From Shewanella sp. ANA-3 (GTDB taxonomy: Bacteria > Pseudomonadota > Gammaproteobacteria > Enterobacterales > Shewanellaceae): a DNA stretch of 64,000 bases. The number at the start of each line of letters is the position of its first letter. Position 1 is the first letter of the stretch. Shown piece after piece: positions 28,615 through 36,737 of this stretch. Below the pieces are notes generated by a model. That model did not search any database. It was given only the letters and a program-made list of their open reading frames with translations, and had not been told where the DNA came from. The stretch spans positions 1,860,001-1,924,000 of the forward strand of contig NC_008577.1 in NCBI RefSeq assembly GCF_000203935.1, given 5' to 3'. A program made the translations under genes and the position numbers.

Positions 28615-29126
28615 TATTCTACGGAAAAGCCATCAGCAATGATGGCTTTTTTGTTTTTGGCATTTCGGAAGTTGAACCCTCTGGTTTCTTATTCTCAGCG
28701 CAGCGCCTCCGCAATATTCCACAGTTAAACCATCAACAATGATGGCTTTTTTATTTTTGCCATTTGCCCTGCTGGATTCATCATGTTAAGCGCTGCTTCT
28801 CCGTCAAATGCAATCCAAAGACCGCTAACCAATTCGCGGTCTTTTGCATTTTGGCCTTCCATTCTATTGTGTTTAAAACTTGCGGCGTTGAGCATACTCT
28901 TGGTTATTTGCCGTGAATACCGAAACCAGCAGCGCCTTAAGTGCAGAATTTAAACTGGGTTAATGAGTCCGTTGTTCCTTTAAATATCATCTAGTTAACA
29001 ATATTCATTTTATGCTTTGCGAAATGCCATTGTTGGGCTAAATTACCCTGATAACCTATATTCCGGTTGCGGTATTCTGATTTGACTACACTGTGTTAGT
29101 CGACATTGGTTAAAGGTGGATAAAAG
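28615..29126. other. decayed tRNA-Ser 3'-end/terminator copies and uvrY upstream region
   Basis: After the terminator come two further degenerate units. One at about 28673-28757 has a TTGAACCCTCTGG...GCCTCCGCAATATT-like block, then an imperfect AACCATCA/TGATGG hairpin with T-run. One at about 28765-28850 has CTGCTTCTCCGTCAAA, then AGACCGC/GCGGTCT and T-run. The rest, up to the TTG start at 29127, should hold the uvrY promoter; no gene is visible. Confidence 0.55.
28625..28655 (+). terminator. terminator of tRNA-Ser copy 2
   Basis: The same AAAAGCCATCA / TGATGGCTTTT hairpin and T-run as after copy 1. Confidence 0.85.
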
Positions 29127-29771
29127 TTGATATCGATATATTTAGTTGACGACCATGAGCTTGTAAGAACTGGGATCCGCCGCATCTTAGAAGATGAACG
29201 TGGGATCAAAGTCGTGGGAGAAGCGCCTGATGGCGAAACCGCGGTACAGTGGGCGAGACAAAATGAAGCCGATGTCATCTTAATGGACATGAATATGCCA
29301 GGGATGGGCGGGCTTGAAGCCACGCGTAAGATTTTACGTTATCAGCCCCATGCCAAGATTATTGTGTTAACTGTGCATACTGAAGATCCTTTCCCCAGCA
29401 AAGTGATGCAGGCGGGCGCGTCTGGTTATTTAACCAAAGGGGCGACACCTCCCGAAGTACTGCAAGCGATACGTCAGGTTTCCCGTGGTCAGCGTTATTT
29501 ATCTCCAGAAATTGCCCAACAAATGGCATTGAGCCAATTCAATCCCGCCGATGAGAATCCGTTTAAAGCCTTGTCCGAGCGTGAGCTGCAAATTATGTTG
29601 ATGATCACCAATGGTGAAAAGGTCAATGATATTTCTGAGCAGCTCAACTTAAGCCCCAAAACCGTTAACAGCTACCGTTATCGCTTATTTGCGAAGCTTG
29701 GGATCAGTGGTGATGTGGAGCTGACCCGTTTAGCGATCCGTTATAAAATGTTAGACGCTGGCCATTTCTAG
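29127..29771 (+). CDS. uvrY: GacA/UvrY/VarA-type response regulator
   Basis: The 214-residue protein has a receiver domain (acidic pocket VDDHELV, phosphoacceptor Asp54 in VILMDMNMPG, conserved Thr in VLTVHTED and Lys in YLTKGA). A LuxR-type helix-turn-helix follows (LSERELQIMLMITNGEKVNDISEQLNLSPKTVNSYRYRLFAKLGI). It is the partner of BarA/GacS kinases and activates CsrB-type small RNAs. It starts with TTG behind AAAGGTGGA. The position ahead of uvrC and pgsA is conserved in gammaproteobacteria. Confidence 0.93.
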   Translation: MISIYLVDDHELVRTGIRRILEDERGIKVVGEAPDGETAVQWARQNEADVILMDMNMPGMGGLEATRKILRYQPHAKIIVLTVHTEDPFPSKVMQAGASGYLTKGATPPEVLQAIRQVSRGQRYLSPEIAQQMALSQFNPADENPFKALSERELQIMLMITNGEKVNDISEQLNLSPKTVNSYRYRLFAKLGISGDVELTRLAIRYKMLDAGHF

Positions 29772-29880
29772 TGGCCGCTTGTGTCAATGAATCTAGCATT
29801 AATTAAGTGTTAGCAGTGAGTGTGAAGACGATTTATCAAGTTGTGTTGAAGACCGTGAGTAAAAGAGTGGGTTTATAACG

Positions 29881-31710
29881 ATGTCGACAGGTTTTAACGC
29901 CCAGAGTTTTTTACGCATGGTCTCATCCTCTGCTGGGGTTTATCGCATGTATGACGTCAAAGGTGACGTCATCTATGTGGGTAAAGCCAAAGATCTTAAG
30001 AAGCGCTTATCCTCCTATTTCCGTAAAAACCTTGGGAATGTGAAAACCCAAGCGCTGGTGTCCCATATCCATCATATCGATGTGACGCTGACCCACAGCG
30101 AGACCGATGCGCTGCTGCTTGAGAATGACTATATCAAGCAGTACATGCCCAAATACAATGTGTTACTGCGGGACGATAAGTCATACCCTTATATTTTCTT
30201 GAGCCAACACGAGCATCCACGCCTCGCATACCATCGCGGACCGCAGCGGGAAAAGGGCTATTACTTTGGGCCTTATCCTAATGGCGGCGCGGTGCGTGAA
30301 AGTTTGCACTTGATGCAAAAGCTGTTTCCTATCCGCCAGTGTGATGATCTCTATTATAAATCCCGCACTCGTCCCTGCCTGCAGTACCAGTTATCCCGTT
30401 GCAGTGCACCTTGCGTCGGTAAGGTCAGTAATGCGGAGTATGACGAGCAGGTTAAACTCGCCAGTTTGTTCCTTAAGGGAAAAGATAAGCAAGTCATCAG
30501 TGAACTTGTGGCAAAGATGGAAGAGGCCGCCGGGCAGCAAGCCTATGAGCAAGCTGCGCGCTTTCGCGATCAAATTATGGCGCTACGCCGGGTGGCCGAG
30601 CAGCAAGAAGTCTCAGGTAATACTGGGGATATGGATGTTATCGGTGTGCACTACGCTTCGGGCATCGCGTGTTTTCACCTATTATTTATCCGCGAAGGTA
30701 AAATTTTTGGTAGCCGCAGCTATTATCCAACGGTGCCCGCGCAAACAGATATCGAAGAAGTCTTACGTTCCTTCCTATTACAGTTTTATTTAAATGCCGA
30801 TATTCAACGCACAATTCCTAAGGAAGTGGTGATAAGCCATCACTTTGAAGAATTGCATGAGTTAGAAGCGGCCGTCTCTGAGGCGTTAAATAAAAAGTTC
30901 AGCATCAAAACCAATGTGCGCGCCGACAGGGCAAGCTTTTTGCGCCTCGCGCTGACCAATGCCACCAATGCGGTGATGACGCGTTTGTCCCATAAAAACA
31001 CCGTTGAACAGCGTTTTGTCTTGCTGGAGGAAATCCTCGAGCTTAATGCGCCAATTCAGCGGATGGAGTGTTTCGATATCAGCCATACCATGGGGGAGAG
31101 CACGGTAGCCTCCTGCGTGGTGTTTAACCGCGAGGGGCCCCATAAGGCCGAATACCGCCGCTACAATATTGAAGGGATTACACCTGGCGATGATTATGCT
31201 GCGATGAAACAAGCTATTAGTCGCCGATTTGATAAAATCGATGCCAGCGGCAAAATTCCTGACATCTTATTTATCGACGGTGGCTTGGGCCAGCTGCGTA
31301 TCGCCCAGCAAATAGTGGATGAGAAATTCGTCAATTTAGATAAAGCGCCGCAACTGATTGGGGTGGCAAAGGGGGAGAGCCGTAAACCCGGGCTTGAAAC
31401 CTTAATCTTCGGCGACACAGAAACGAGCTTTTCCCTTGAGGATGACTCGCCAGCGCTGCACCTTATTCAACATATTCGCGATGAGTCCCACCGCTTTGCG
31501 ATTACAGGCCATCGCAATCGTCGCCAGAAAACCCGTAACACCTCGACGCTCGAGTCGATTCCTGGCATTGGTCCTAAGCGGCGCAAGGCGTTATTGCAAC
31601 ATCTTGGTGGTTTACAGGAAGTGAAGGGCGCGAGTGTGGCCGAGTTAGCGAAAGTACCCGGTATTAGCATAGAAATGGCACAAACCATTCATGATGCATT
31701 GCGAGGGTGA
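29881..31710 (+). CDS. uvrC: excinuclease ABC subunit C
   Basis: A 609-residue protein with all UvrC parts in order: an N-terminal GIY-YIG nuclease ([21 protein letters not shown], about 17-95), a UVR motif around 200-235, the RNase H-like 5' nuclease core ([22 protein letters not shown] and FIDGGLGQL), and C-terminal helix-hairpin-helix repeats ([18 protein letters not shown]). It cuts damaged DNA on both sides of the lesion together with UvrA and UvrB. It lies 109 bases after uvrY and is probably co-transcribed with it. Confidence 0.97.
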   Translation: MSTGFNAQSFLRMVSSSAGVYRMYDVKGDVIYVGKAKDLKKRLSSYFRKNLGNVKTQALVSHIHHIDVTLTHSETDALLLENDYIKQYMPKYNVLLRDDKSYPYIFLSQHEHPRLAYHRGPQREKGYYFGPYPNGGAVRESLHLMQKLFPIRQCDDLYYKSRTRPCLQYQLSRCSAPCVGKVSNAEYDEQVKLASLFLKGKDKQVISELVAKMEEAAGQQAYEQAARFRDQIMALRRVAEQQEVSGNTGDMDVIGVHYASGIACFHLLFIREGKIFGSRSYYPTVPAQTDIEEVLRSFLLQFYLNADIQRTIPKEVVISHHFEELHELEAAVSEALNKKFSIKTNVRADRASFLRLALTNATNAVMTRLSHKNTVEQRFVLLEEILELNAPIQRMECFDISHTMGESTVASCVVFNREGPHKAEYRRYNIEGITPGDDYAAMKQAISRRFDKIDASGKIPDILFIDGGLGQLRIAQQIVDEKFVNLDKAPQLIGVAKGESRKPGLETLIFGDTETSFSLEDDSPALHLIQHIRDESHRFAITGHRNRRQKTRNTSTLESIPGIGPKRRKALLQHLGGLQEVKGASVAELAKVPGISIEMAQTIHDALRG

Positions 31711-31757
31711 TAAATTTAAGGCAAGATTGGCGCTGCTTTTGACTAACTGGTTTGATC

Positions 31758-32306
31758 ATGCCGTTTAACTTACCTATAGCATTAACCCTTTTTAGGCTTT
31801 TTTTACTGCCCATCTTCGTGGTGCTCTTTTATCTGCCGTACAGTTGGACTCCCTTCGTGGCTGCATTTGTGTTTTGGCTTGCCGCCATTACCGATGCCTT
31901 GGATGGCTATGCCGCCCGTAAACTCAAGCAACTCACGCGTTTTGGGGCTTTTCTCGATCCCGTTGCCGATAAACTAATGGTGATCACCGCGCTGGTGTTG
32001 CTGGTGGAGCAATATGCCGATATTTGGTTAACGTTGCCGGCACTGTTTATGATTGGTCGCGAAATTGTGATTTCAGCCCTACGTGAATGGATGGCTGAAT
32101 TAGGTAAGCGCGGGACGGTTGCGGTTTCTTGGATCGGCAAATATAAAACGGCGGCGCAGATGGTGGCGATTATTGGCCTGATCTGGCAATACAACCCACT
32201 CATGATCACCGCGGCATTTGTGCTGTTATATATCGCTGCCGTGTTAACCTTCTGGTCAATGATGAGCTACATTTTAGCCGCTTGGAAAGATTTAACGGCT
32301 GAATAG
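31758..32306 (+). CDS. pgsA: CDP-diacylglycerol-glycerol-3-phosphate 3-phosphatidyltransferase
   Basis: The 182-residue membrane enzyme has the CDP-alcohol phosphatidyltransferase motif with D46, D49-G50, A53-R54, G63, D67 and D71 ([10 protein letters not shown] then [10 protein letters not shown]). It makes phosphatidylglycerophosphate for phosphatidylglycerol and cardiolipin. The ATG at 31758 gives [13 protein letters not shown], aligned with E. coli MQFNIPTLLTLFR; a TTG two codons upstream is also possible. The order uvrY-uvrC-pgsA-tRNAs matches E. coli. Confidence 0.95.
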   Translation: MPFNLPIALTLFRLFLLPIFVVLFYLPYSWTPFVAAFVFWLAAITDALDGYAARKLKQLTRFGAFLDPVADKLMVITALVLLVEQYADIWLTLPALFMIGREIVISALREWMAELGKRGTVAVSWIGKYKTAAQMVAIIGLIWQYNPLMITAAFVLLYIAAVLTFWSMMSYILAAWKDLTAE

Positions 32307-32368
32307 CACAATAAAAGATCAAAGAGATTATTTAGTGCGCAAGCAGTAAGTTATCGATAAAACAGCGG

Positions 32369-32396
32369 TTGACACTGCATGGTAAATAGGTAGAAT
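32369..32396 (+). promoter_or_regulatory. sigma-70 promoter of the Gly-Cys-Leu-Leu tRNA cluster
   Basis: TTGACA, a 16-base spacer and TAGAAT are followed by a GC-rich discriminator (GCCTCCCC), the form expected for a stringently controlled tRNA operon. Confidence 0.75.
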
Positions 32397-32449
32397 GCCT
32401 CCCCGTAGACGAGAGACGAAGTGAAAACAAAATCTTAACTCTACGAGAT

Positions 32450-32490
32450 GCAACATAAGCTCAGTTGATAAGGTGAATACGATGCCTTGT
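32450..32490 (+). pseudogene. partial, decayed copy of the tRNA-Gly 5' half
   Basis: GCAACATAAGCTCAGTTG matches the first 18 bases of the tRNA-Gly below at 16 positions; the match weakens after the D-arm, and no anticodon or 3' half follows. It lies in the leader of the tRNA operon. Confidence 0.5.
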
Positions 32491-32516
32491 TTTTTGAGTG
32501 AGTGTGAAATCGAAAT

Positions 32517-32592
32517 GCGACATTAGCTCAGTTGGTAGAGCGATACCTTGCCAAGGTATAGGTCATCGGTTCGAACCCGATATGTCGCTCCA
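32517..32592 (+). tRNA. tRNA-Gly(GCC)
   Basis: 76 bases including CCA. The anticodon loop TTGCCAA gives GCC, and the acceptor stem GCGACAT / ATGTCGC is fully paired. Confidence 0.97.
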
Positions 32593-32612
32593 ATCTAAAT
32601 GATTGGAAAGAT

Positions 32613-32686
32613 GGCGCGATGGCAGAATGGCTATGCTGCGGATTGCAAATCCGTCGATCTCGGTTCGACTCCGGGTCGCGCCTCCA
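32613..32686 (+). tRNA. tRNA-Cys(GCA)
   Basis: 74 bases including CCA. The anticodon loop TTGCAAA gives GCA, and the acceptor stem GGCGCGA / TCGCGCC is paired. Confidence 0.97.
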
Positions 32687-32734
32687 TAATCAAGATATTA
32701 ATGACACGATTCCCGTCGTTAATATAAAGAGTTT

Positions 32735-32821
32735 GCCCGAGTGGTGGAATCGGTAGACACAAGGGATTTAAAATCCCTCGCTGGTAACAGCGTGCCAGTT
32801 CAAGTCTGGCCTCGGGTACCA
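32735..32821 (+). tRNA. tRNA-Leu(TAA), copy 1
   Basis: 87 bases including CCA. It is a class II tRNA with a variable arm (CGCTGGTAACAGCG) and anticodon TAA. It is identical to the copy at 32953. Confidence 0.97.
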
Positions 32822-32952
32822 TTATTATAATGGTGACGGCTCAAAGCGAGCTGAAGCGTTAAACTTCGTTAATTATATTTTTGAAATATAAGTAAAATAA
32901 CGAAGCAAAGAGTTAACAATATCAATAGCTGTGCTTGCGATATTCAGAGTTT

Positions 32953-33039
32953 GCCCGAGTGGTGGAATCGGTAGACACAAGGGATTTAAAATCCCTCGCT
33001 GGTAACAGCGTGCCAGTTCAAGTCTGGCCTCGGGTACCA
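32953..33039 (+). tRNA. tRNA-Leu(TAA), copy 2
   Basis: The same 87-base sequence as the first copy. It is the last core gene before the accessory region, and so a possible integration site. Confidence 0.97.
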
Positions 33040-33062
33040 TTATTCTTAGTGAATAGTAAATA

Positions 33063-33089
33063 AGCCTCGACATCAGTCGGGGCTTTTTT
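33063..33089 (+). terminator. terminator of the tRNA operon
   Basis: GCCTCGAC / GTCGGGGC with a 4-base loop (one G-T pair), then six T. Confidence 0.85.
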
Positions 33090-33189
33090 GCATTTGCAGC
33101 ACGCGATTGTTTCTAGGTTTGTTTGGAAATGCTGTTGGAATAAAATGGATCGGTTTATTTACTCCGAAGCTTATTCAAGATCTGCCTAA

Positions 33190-33335
33190 AATAAATGGGT
33201 TGCATTAATTTAGTGTTTATTAAGCCTAATACGCAGACGCTGATAAAAGTCGTTGTCATCTCACTTCATTGGTTGCAGATAGCTCTCTTGTTCGGCAAAT
33301 GCAAGTTCCAATATGTGCGAATAATGTTCGTAAAG
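33190..33335 (-). pseudogene. remnant of the Ser/Thr kinase gene N-terminus
   Basis: The minus strand reads GARMASLYEHYSHILELAFAEQESYLQPMK and stops. The intact kinase at 44362 begins MSSLYEHFSRLSELSSSEQEAYLQTLK. Nucleotide similarity continues past the stop (TATCAGCGTCTG is shared) and fades near 33190. Only about the first 50 codons of a 941-codon gene remain, with no kinase domain. Confidence 0.85.
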
Positions 33336-33339
33336 AGAA

Positions 33340-33757
33340 GCCATTCTGGCCCCATCAGGTTTAATCGTTAAGGTGTACAGATAAGCATTTCTTAATAAAA
33401 AGAGGTCTTTGTCGGCCGAAGATTCCGAAATACCTAATATGTTGGAAATATCTTTCAACGAGCCGAAATAAAATATTCTATGAAAACAGATGCTTGATGA
33501 TGATAGCCAAGTAACGGTTTCTTCAATACCTGCTCCATTCTAAGCAATTGCTGTAAAGCCTAGGAGGTTTGCGGCTCATCAGCAGTTTCTCACTGCCATT
33601 TTTTAGCCTTAGACTTTCGCAGATCAGCAATCAGAATCGAGTAGACGATCTGTGAAAGCAATGAGGAGCTCCCCACTGTTTTCGACTGTATGTCCCTTCT
33701 TTGAGTTACACGAATAAAGGCATCAAGAACGAGTGTTAAAATAGTCATTGACGAAAA
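33340..33757 (-). pseudogene. decayed ECF sigma-factor gene
   Basis: The minus strand encodes segments clearly homologous to the intact sigma factor at 43755: TLVLDAFIRVTQ (cf. TSLVHDAFIRVAQ), LLSQIVYSILIADLRKSKAKK (cf. FSQVIYSILIDNLRKSQAKK), LQQLLRMEQVLKKPL (cf. FQQLFEVEHLLKK) and DISNILGISESSADKDL (cf. EISQMFSISESSVDKDL). The N-terminal part is deleted, a TGA follows KKWQ, at least two frameshifts are present, and a one-base deletion near the end fuses it to the kinase frame. It is in the opposite orientation to the intact copy. Confidence 0.88.
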
Positions 33758-33792
33758 TTCACCAGTTTTTCACTAAACCACATTACGGAAAA

Positions 33793-33814
33793 TCTATAAA
33801 AATACGTATCTTTT
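33793..33814 (-). promoter_or_regulatory. conserved motif upstream of the sigma-factor remnant
   Basis: On the minus strand AAAAGATACGTATTTTT then ATAGA. The same AAAAGATACGT-T-run-TAGA string occurs at 43447-43469 before the intact sigma gene. Confidence 0.5.
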
Positions 33815-33967
33815 ACTATTTCTGGCCGCATGCAAAAGTTCTCATTATGTATGTTCGAACCAAAAAATCGTAAGTGGTTGTTGTTACAAGATGAATTAAA
33901 AATAAGTTATGTAGATAAAATGGCAATTTATAAAACGATATACAATGCAATCATGGGAGAGTAGCAA

Positions 33968-34246
33968 ATGAATGACGCAATTAAGCTTGCGCGGTTACAA
34001 AATGAGATGAAAAACTCAACCACGGCTTTAGTACTGGGTTTCTTAATACCGGGTGCAGGCCAGATGTACGCTGGTAGTGTGGGATACGGAATTATTAATT
34101 TTGTCTTGGTAGTGATACTTGCTATAACTATTGTTGCCAGTCCTATAGCATTTATACTCTATGTACTTTCAATGTATTGGGGGTATAAAGGCGTAATTGC
34201 ATTCAATAATGAAGTAATTAGAAAAGCTGAAAGTCAAGAAAGTTGA
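33968..34246 (+). CDS. TM2-like small membrane protein
   Basis: A 92-residue protein. A short amphipathic N-terminus is followed by ALVLGFLIPGAGQMYAGSVGYGIINFVLVVIL, the glycine-rich pair of helices typical of TM2-domain proteins, then a third segment ending MYWGYKGVIAFNNEVIRK. A GGGAGAG ribosome binding site lies 7 bases before the ATG. It is divergent from the sigma-factor remnant. The function is unknown. Confidence 0.7.
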   Translation: MNDAIKLARLQNEMKNSTTALVLGFLIPGAGQMYAGSVGYGIINFVLVVILAITIVASPIAFILYVLSMYWGYKGVIAFNNEVIRKAESQES

Positions 34247-34809
34247 TTCATTTCACTCATCAAAAAACCATTGAGCATCGTATTTCAATTATTTGCTGGA
34301 GATTTTGGGTTTAACTTCCAAATTATTATGTCATTGCATCACACAATCCGCTCGATTCGGTGAAATGCTGTAATGCTTTTAACATTAATAGCAAAGTGTC
34401 CTATTGCCTTGGCTGAAGTCAAGGCAATCTGTATCGCACAACCAAACTAGGTCGACCTGAACAGGGGCGACAGTCGTCTGATTTTTCTGGTGATTAACTC
34501 ACTGGTAACTCCATATAGATAAGTAGTCGGTAACCTGCCGTCGAGAAATAAACCTGTTAATTCTGATGCACTTCTCAAATTTCGGCACGGCCGTTACGCT
34601 TTTTTCAACAAACTTCGTAGCTTGAAAACAGCAACTGAATTACTCATTGTAGGCAGTTAGAACCCATGTAACCAATTGCAATGATTGATTAAAAAGCGCT
34701 TAACCTGCTTTGACAACGGCGTATACGGAAAGCATGGAAAACTCAAGTTCCTTCTGTGGTGACTGAGTATTTAAGAGCAAAACCTACAACATATCTGAGA
34801 GTATAGTCT
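34247..34809. other. intergenic region without a recognised gene
   Basis: About 560 bases with no supported open frame. A hairpin ATTGCCTTG / CAAGGCAAT lies at about 34405-34430. The promoter of the lipoprotein gene should be in the 3' part. Confidence 0.4.
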
Positions 34810-36678
34810 ATGAAGCGTACAGACTTTTATATATCCATGCTGTTAGCGCTCGTCCTCACTGCATGTGGTGGTGGCGATTCTTCCGATAATAACGGCGATA
34901 ATACCACGCCCCCATCTGCTTCGAATACGGCGCCTGTGATCAGTGGCTTATCAGACGTTTATCGAATGATGGAGAGGGCAGAATTAACCATTCCCTTCAG
35001 TGTGACTGATGCAGAGGGAGATACTATTACACTATCAGTTATATCGTCTAATGCAGCAGTAACAGCCAGCCTCAGTGGTCAAAAGTTGCTGTTGGTTACA
35101 GCAGATATAAATCAGAATACTTCGACCACGGTCACCTTGTCGGCTAGCGATGGTCAAACCAGTTCTAGCAAGTCGTTTATCCTAAATATTACAAAAAATA
35201 ATGCACCAGTCATTAGTGGTCTCTCTGATACATATCAAATGGAGGAAAACGCACAGATCCTACTCCCCTTCACTGTAACTGATACGGAAGGTGATGAAAT
35301 TACATTATCTACAGCCTCGTCTGATCCCATAATTACTATTAGTTACAATGGAAATTCTCAGATATTGTTGATAGCAGGAGAAATCACACGAGATATATCA
35401 GTAACTATTTCGCTGACGGCAAGTGATGGGAAATTGGCATCAACAAAAGAATTTATATTAACAGTCATGGATAAACCAGTGGTTCAACCGCCTGAACCAA
35501 CAAAAGCTCCAGTTATTGCATGGTCATCAGAGTATGGGGATACGCCTACATTCAGCGTTAACGAAATGACAATGGAAGATTTTGTGTTTACTGTTTCTGA
35601 TGAAGATAGTGATATTTCTCAGTTAAATATTACATACAAATTAAGATTTTTGACATCGTTAAATGATACTGATAAATCAAGTATCATTAAAAAATTCTCT
35701 ATTGATATCGATAAAGTTTCTGGTGTAGCAAGAATGCGAATTCCTAATTCTACTTACGGAAAAATTCAAATTGCAGTAACTTTAAATGTTGTTGATGAAA
35801 AATCTAATGAATCATCTTCTAAAGAACTTTTCTTAGCTTTTTCAAGCAAATCATCAGTTTCATATTTAGACGATCTTTCTAATAAATATCCATTAGTCGG
35901 TGAAGAATCTCTGATTAATACATATTTTGTTAGTAGAGGCAATGAAATCAATAGTGCTATAAAAGTTTCGTATTCTATTCCAGAATATAACACAACGAAT
36001 CCTTTAGGTATTAAAGATTTAACTAAAAATAGCTTTTCTGTAACACCTATACCTAGTGTTGCTAATGAATTGGTTGCCATTAATATTTCATTTGAAGATT
36101 CAACTGGTCTAACATCACAATTTTCGACTTTTATTAAACCAATTAATTCAGGAAGCATTGAATCAGTTTGGAATACTAAAATACAAGAACTTAAAAAGTT
36201 GGCTAACGCCTCAGCTGAGTATGAAAAAATAGCAAGCTATTTTAATGATGAATTGTTTTTTTCTAAAAAAATCAACAGTGATATTTATTTAAGTAATAAA
36301 AGAAAAATTCAATTATCTGATGATGAAATGATTACTAAGAAGATTGCTTTTTTAGAAAACAGATATCATTTTGTTCTTAATGGTTTACTTCAAAAAGATA
36401 AAGAAATTGAAGCTGAATTTAATGAAATAATAAACTACAATAGCTTAGAGGTTGAGGCTAGAATTGATGATCCATTTGAATCAATTGGCGTTCTAAATGA
36501 ATTGGTTAATGATGTTTATCCATCAATGTATCTATTTAATCAAGAAAAATTAGTGTTGTTAAGTGATGGCTCATACTCAAGATTTATTGGTAACACTGCT
36601 TATGGTTCTTATGAAGTAAGTGGGAAATGGATTTTCTCTACACAGTATGATTTTTTAAATGATATTTTGATGCATTAG
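34810..36678 (+). CDS. modular lipoprotein with two cadherin/Ig-like repeats
   Basis: A 622-residue protein. The lipoprotein signal ends ALVLTAC (Cys19) with a GGGDSSDNNGDN linker. Two similar repeats of about 88 residues follow: APVISGLSDVYRMMERAEL ... TLSASDGQTSSSKSFILNIT and APVISGLSDTYQMEENAQI ... SLTASDGKLASTKEFILTVM. Then comes a third beta-rich part and, from about residue 460, a charged helical region (WNTKIQELKKLANASAEYEKIASYF). The repeats are of the kind seen in surface adhesins. Codons for the first 230 residues are of mixed composition; the rest is markedly AT-rich, like the protease gene that follows 60 bases later. The function is unknown. Confidence 0.7.
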   Translation: MKRTDFYISMLLALVLTACGGGDSSDNNGDNTTPPSASNTAPVISGLSDVYRMMERAELTIPFSVTDAEGDTITLSVISSNAAVTASLSGQKLLLVTADINQNTSTTVTLSASDGQTSSSKSFILNITKNNAPVISGLSDTYQMEENAQILLPFTVTDTEGDEITLSTASSDPIITISYNGNSQILLIAGEITRDISVTISLTASDGKLASTKEFILTVMDKPVVQPPEPTKAPVIAWSSEYGDTPTFSVNEMTMEDFVFTVSDEDSDISQLNITYKLRFLTSLNDTDKSSIIKKFSIDIDKVSGVARMRIPNSTYGKIQIAVTLNVVDEKSNESSSKELFLAFSSKSSVSYLDDLSNKYPLVGEESLINTYFVSRGNEINSAIKVSYSIPEYNTTNPLGIKDLTKNSFSVTPIPSVANELVAINISFEDSTGLTSQFSTFIKPINSGSIESVWNTKIQELKKLANASAEYEKIASYFNDELFFSKKINSDIYLSNKRKIQLSDDEMITKKIAFLENRYHFVLNGLLQKDKEIEAEFNEIINYNSLEVEARIDDPFESIGVLNELVNDVYPSMYLFNQEKLVLLSDGSYSRFIGNTAYGSYEVSGKWIFSTQYDFLNDILMH

Positions 36679-36737
36679 ATGTTAATTTAAATATGATTTA
36701 TAGTTTTAATGTTGAATAATATAGTAAGGGATAAAAA

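Noticed and set aside
33261..33458. 65-codon open frame on the minus strand
   Set aside because: It is a chance fusion of the decayed sigma-factor end with the decayed kinase start, created by a one-base deletion, not a functional gene.
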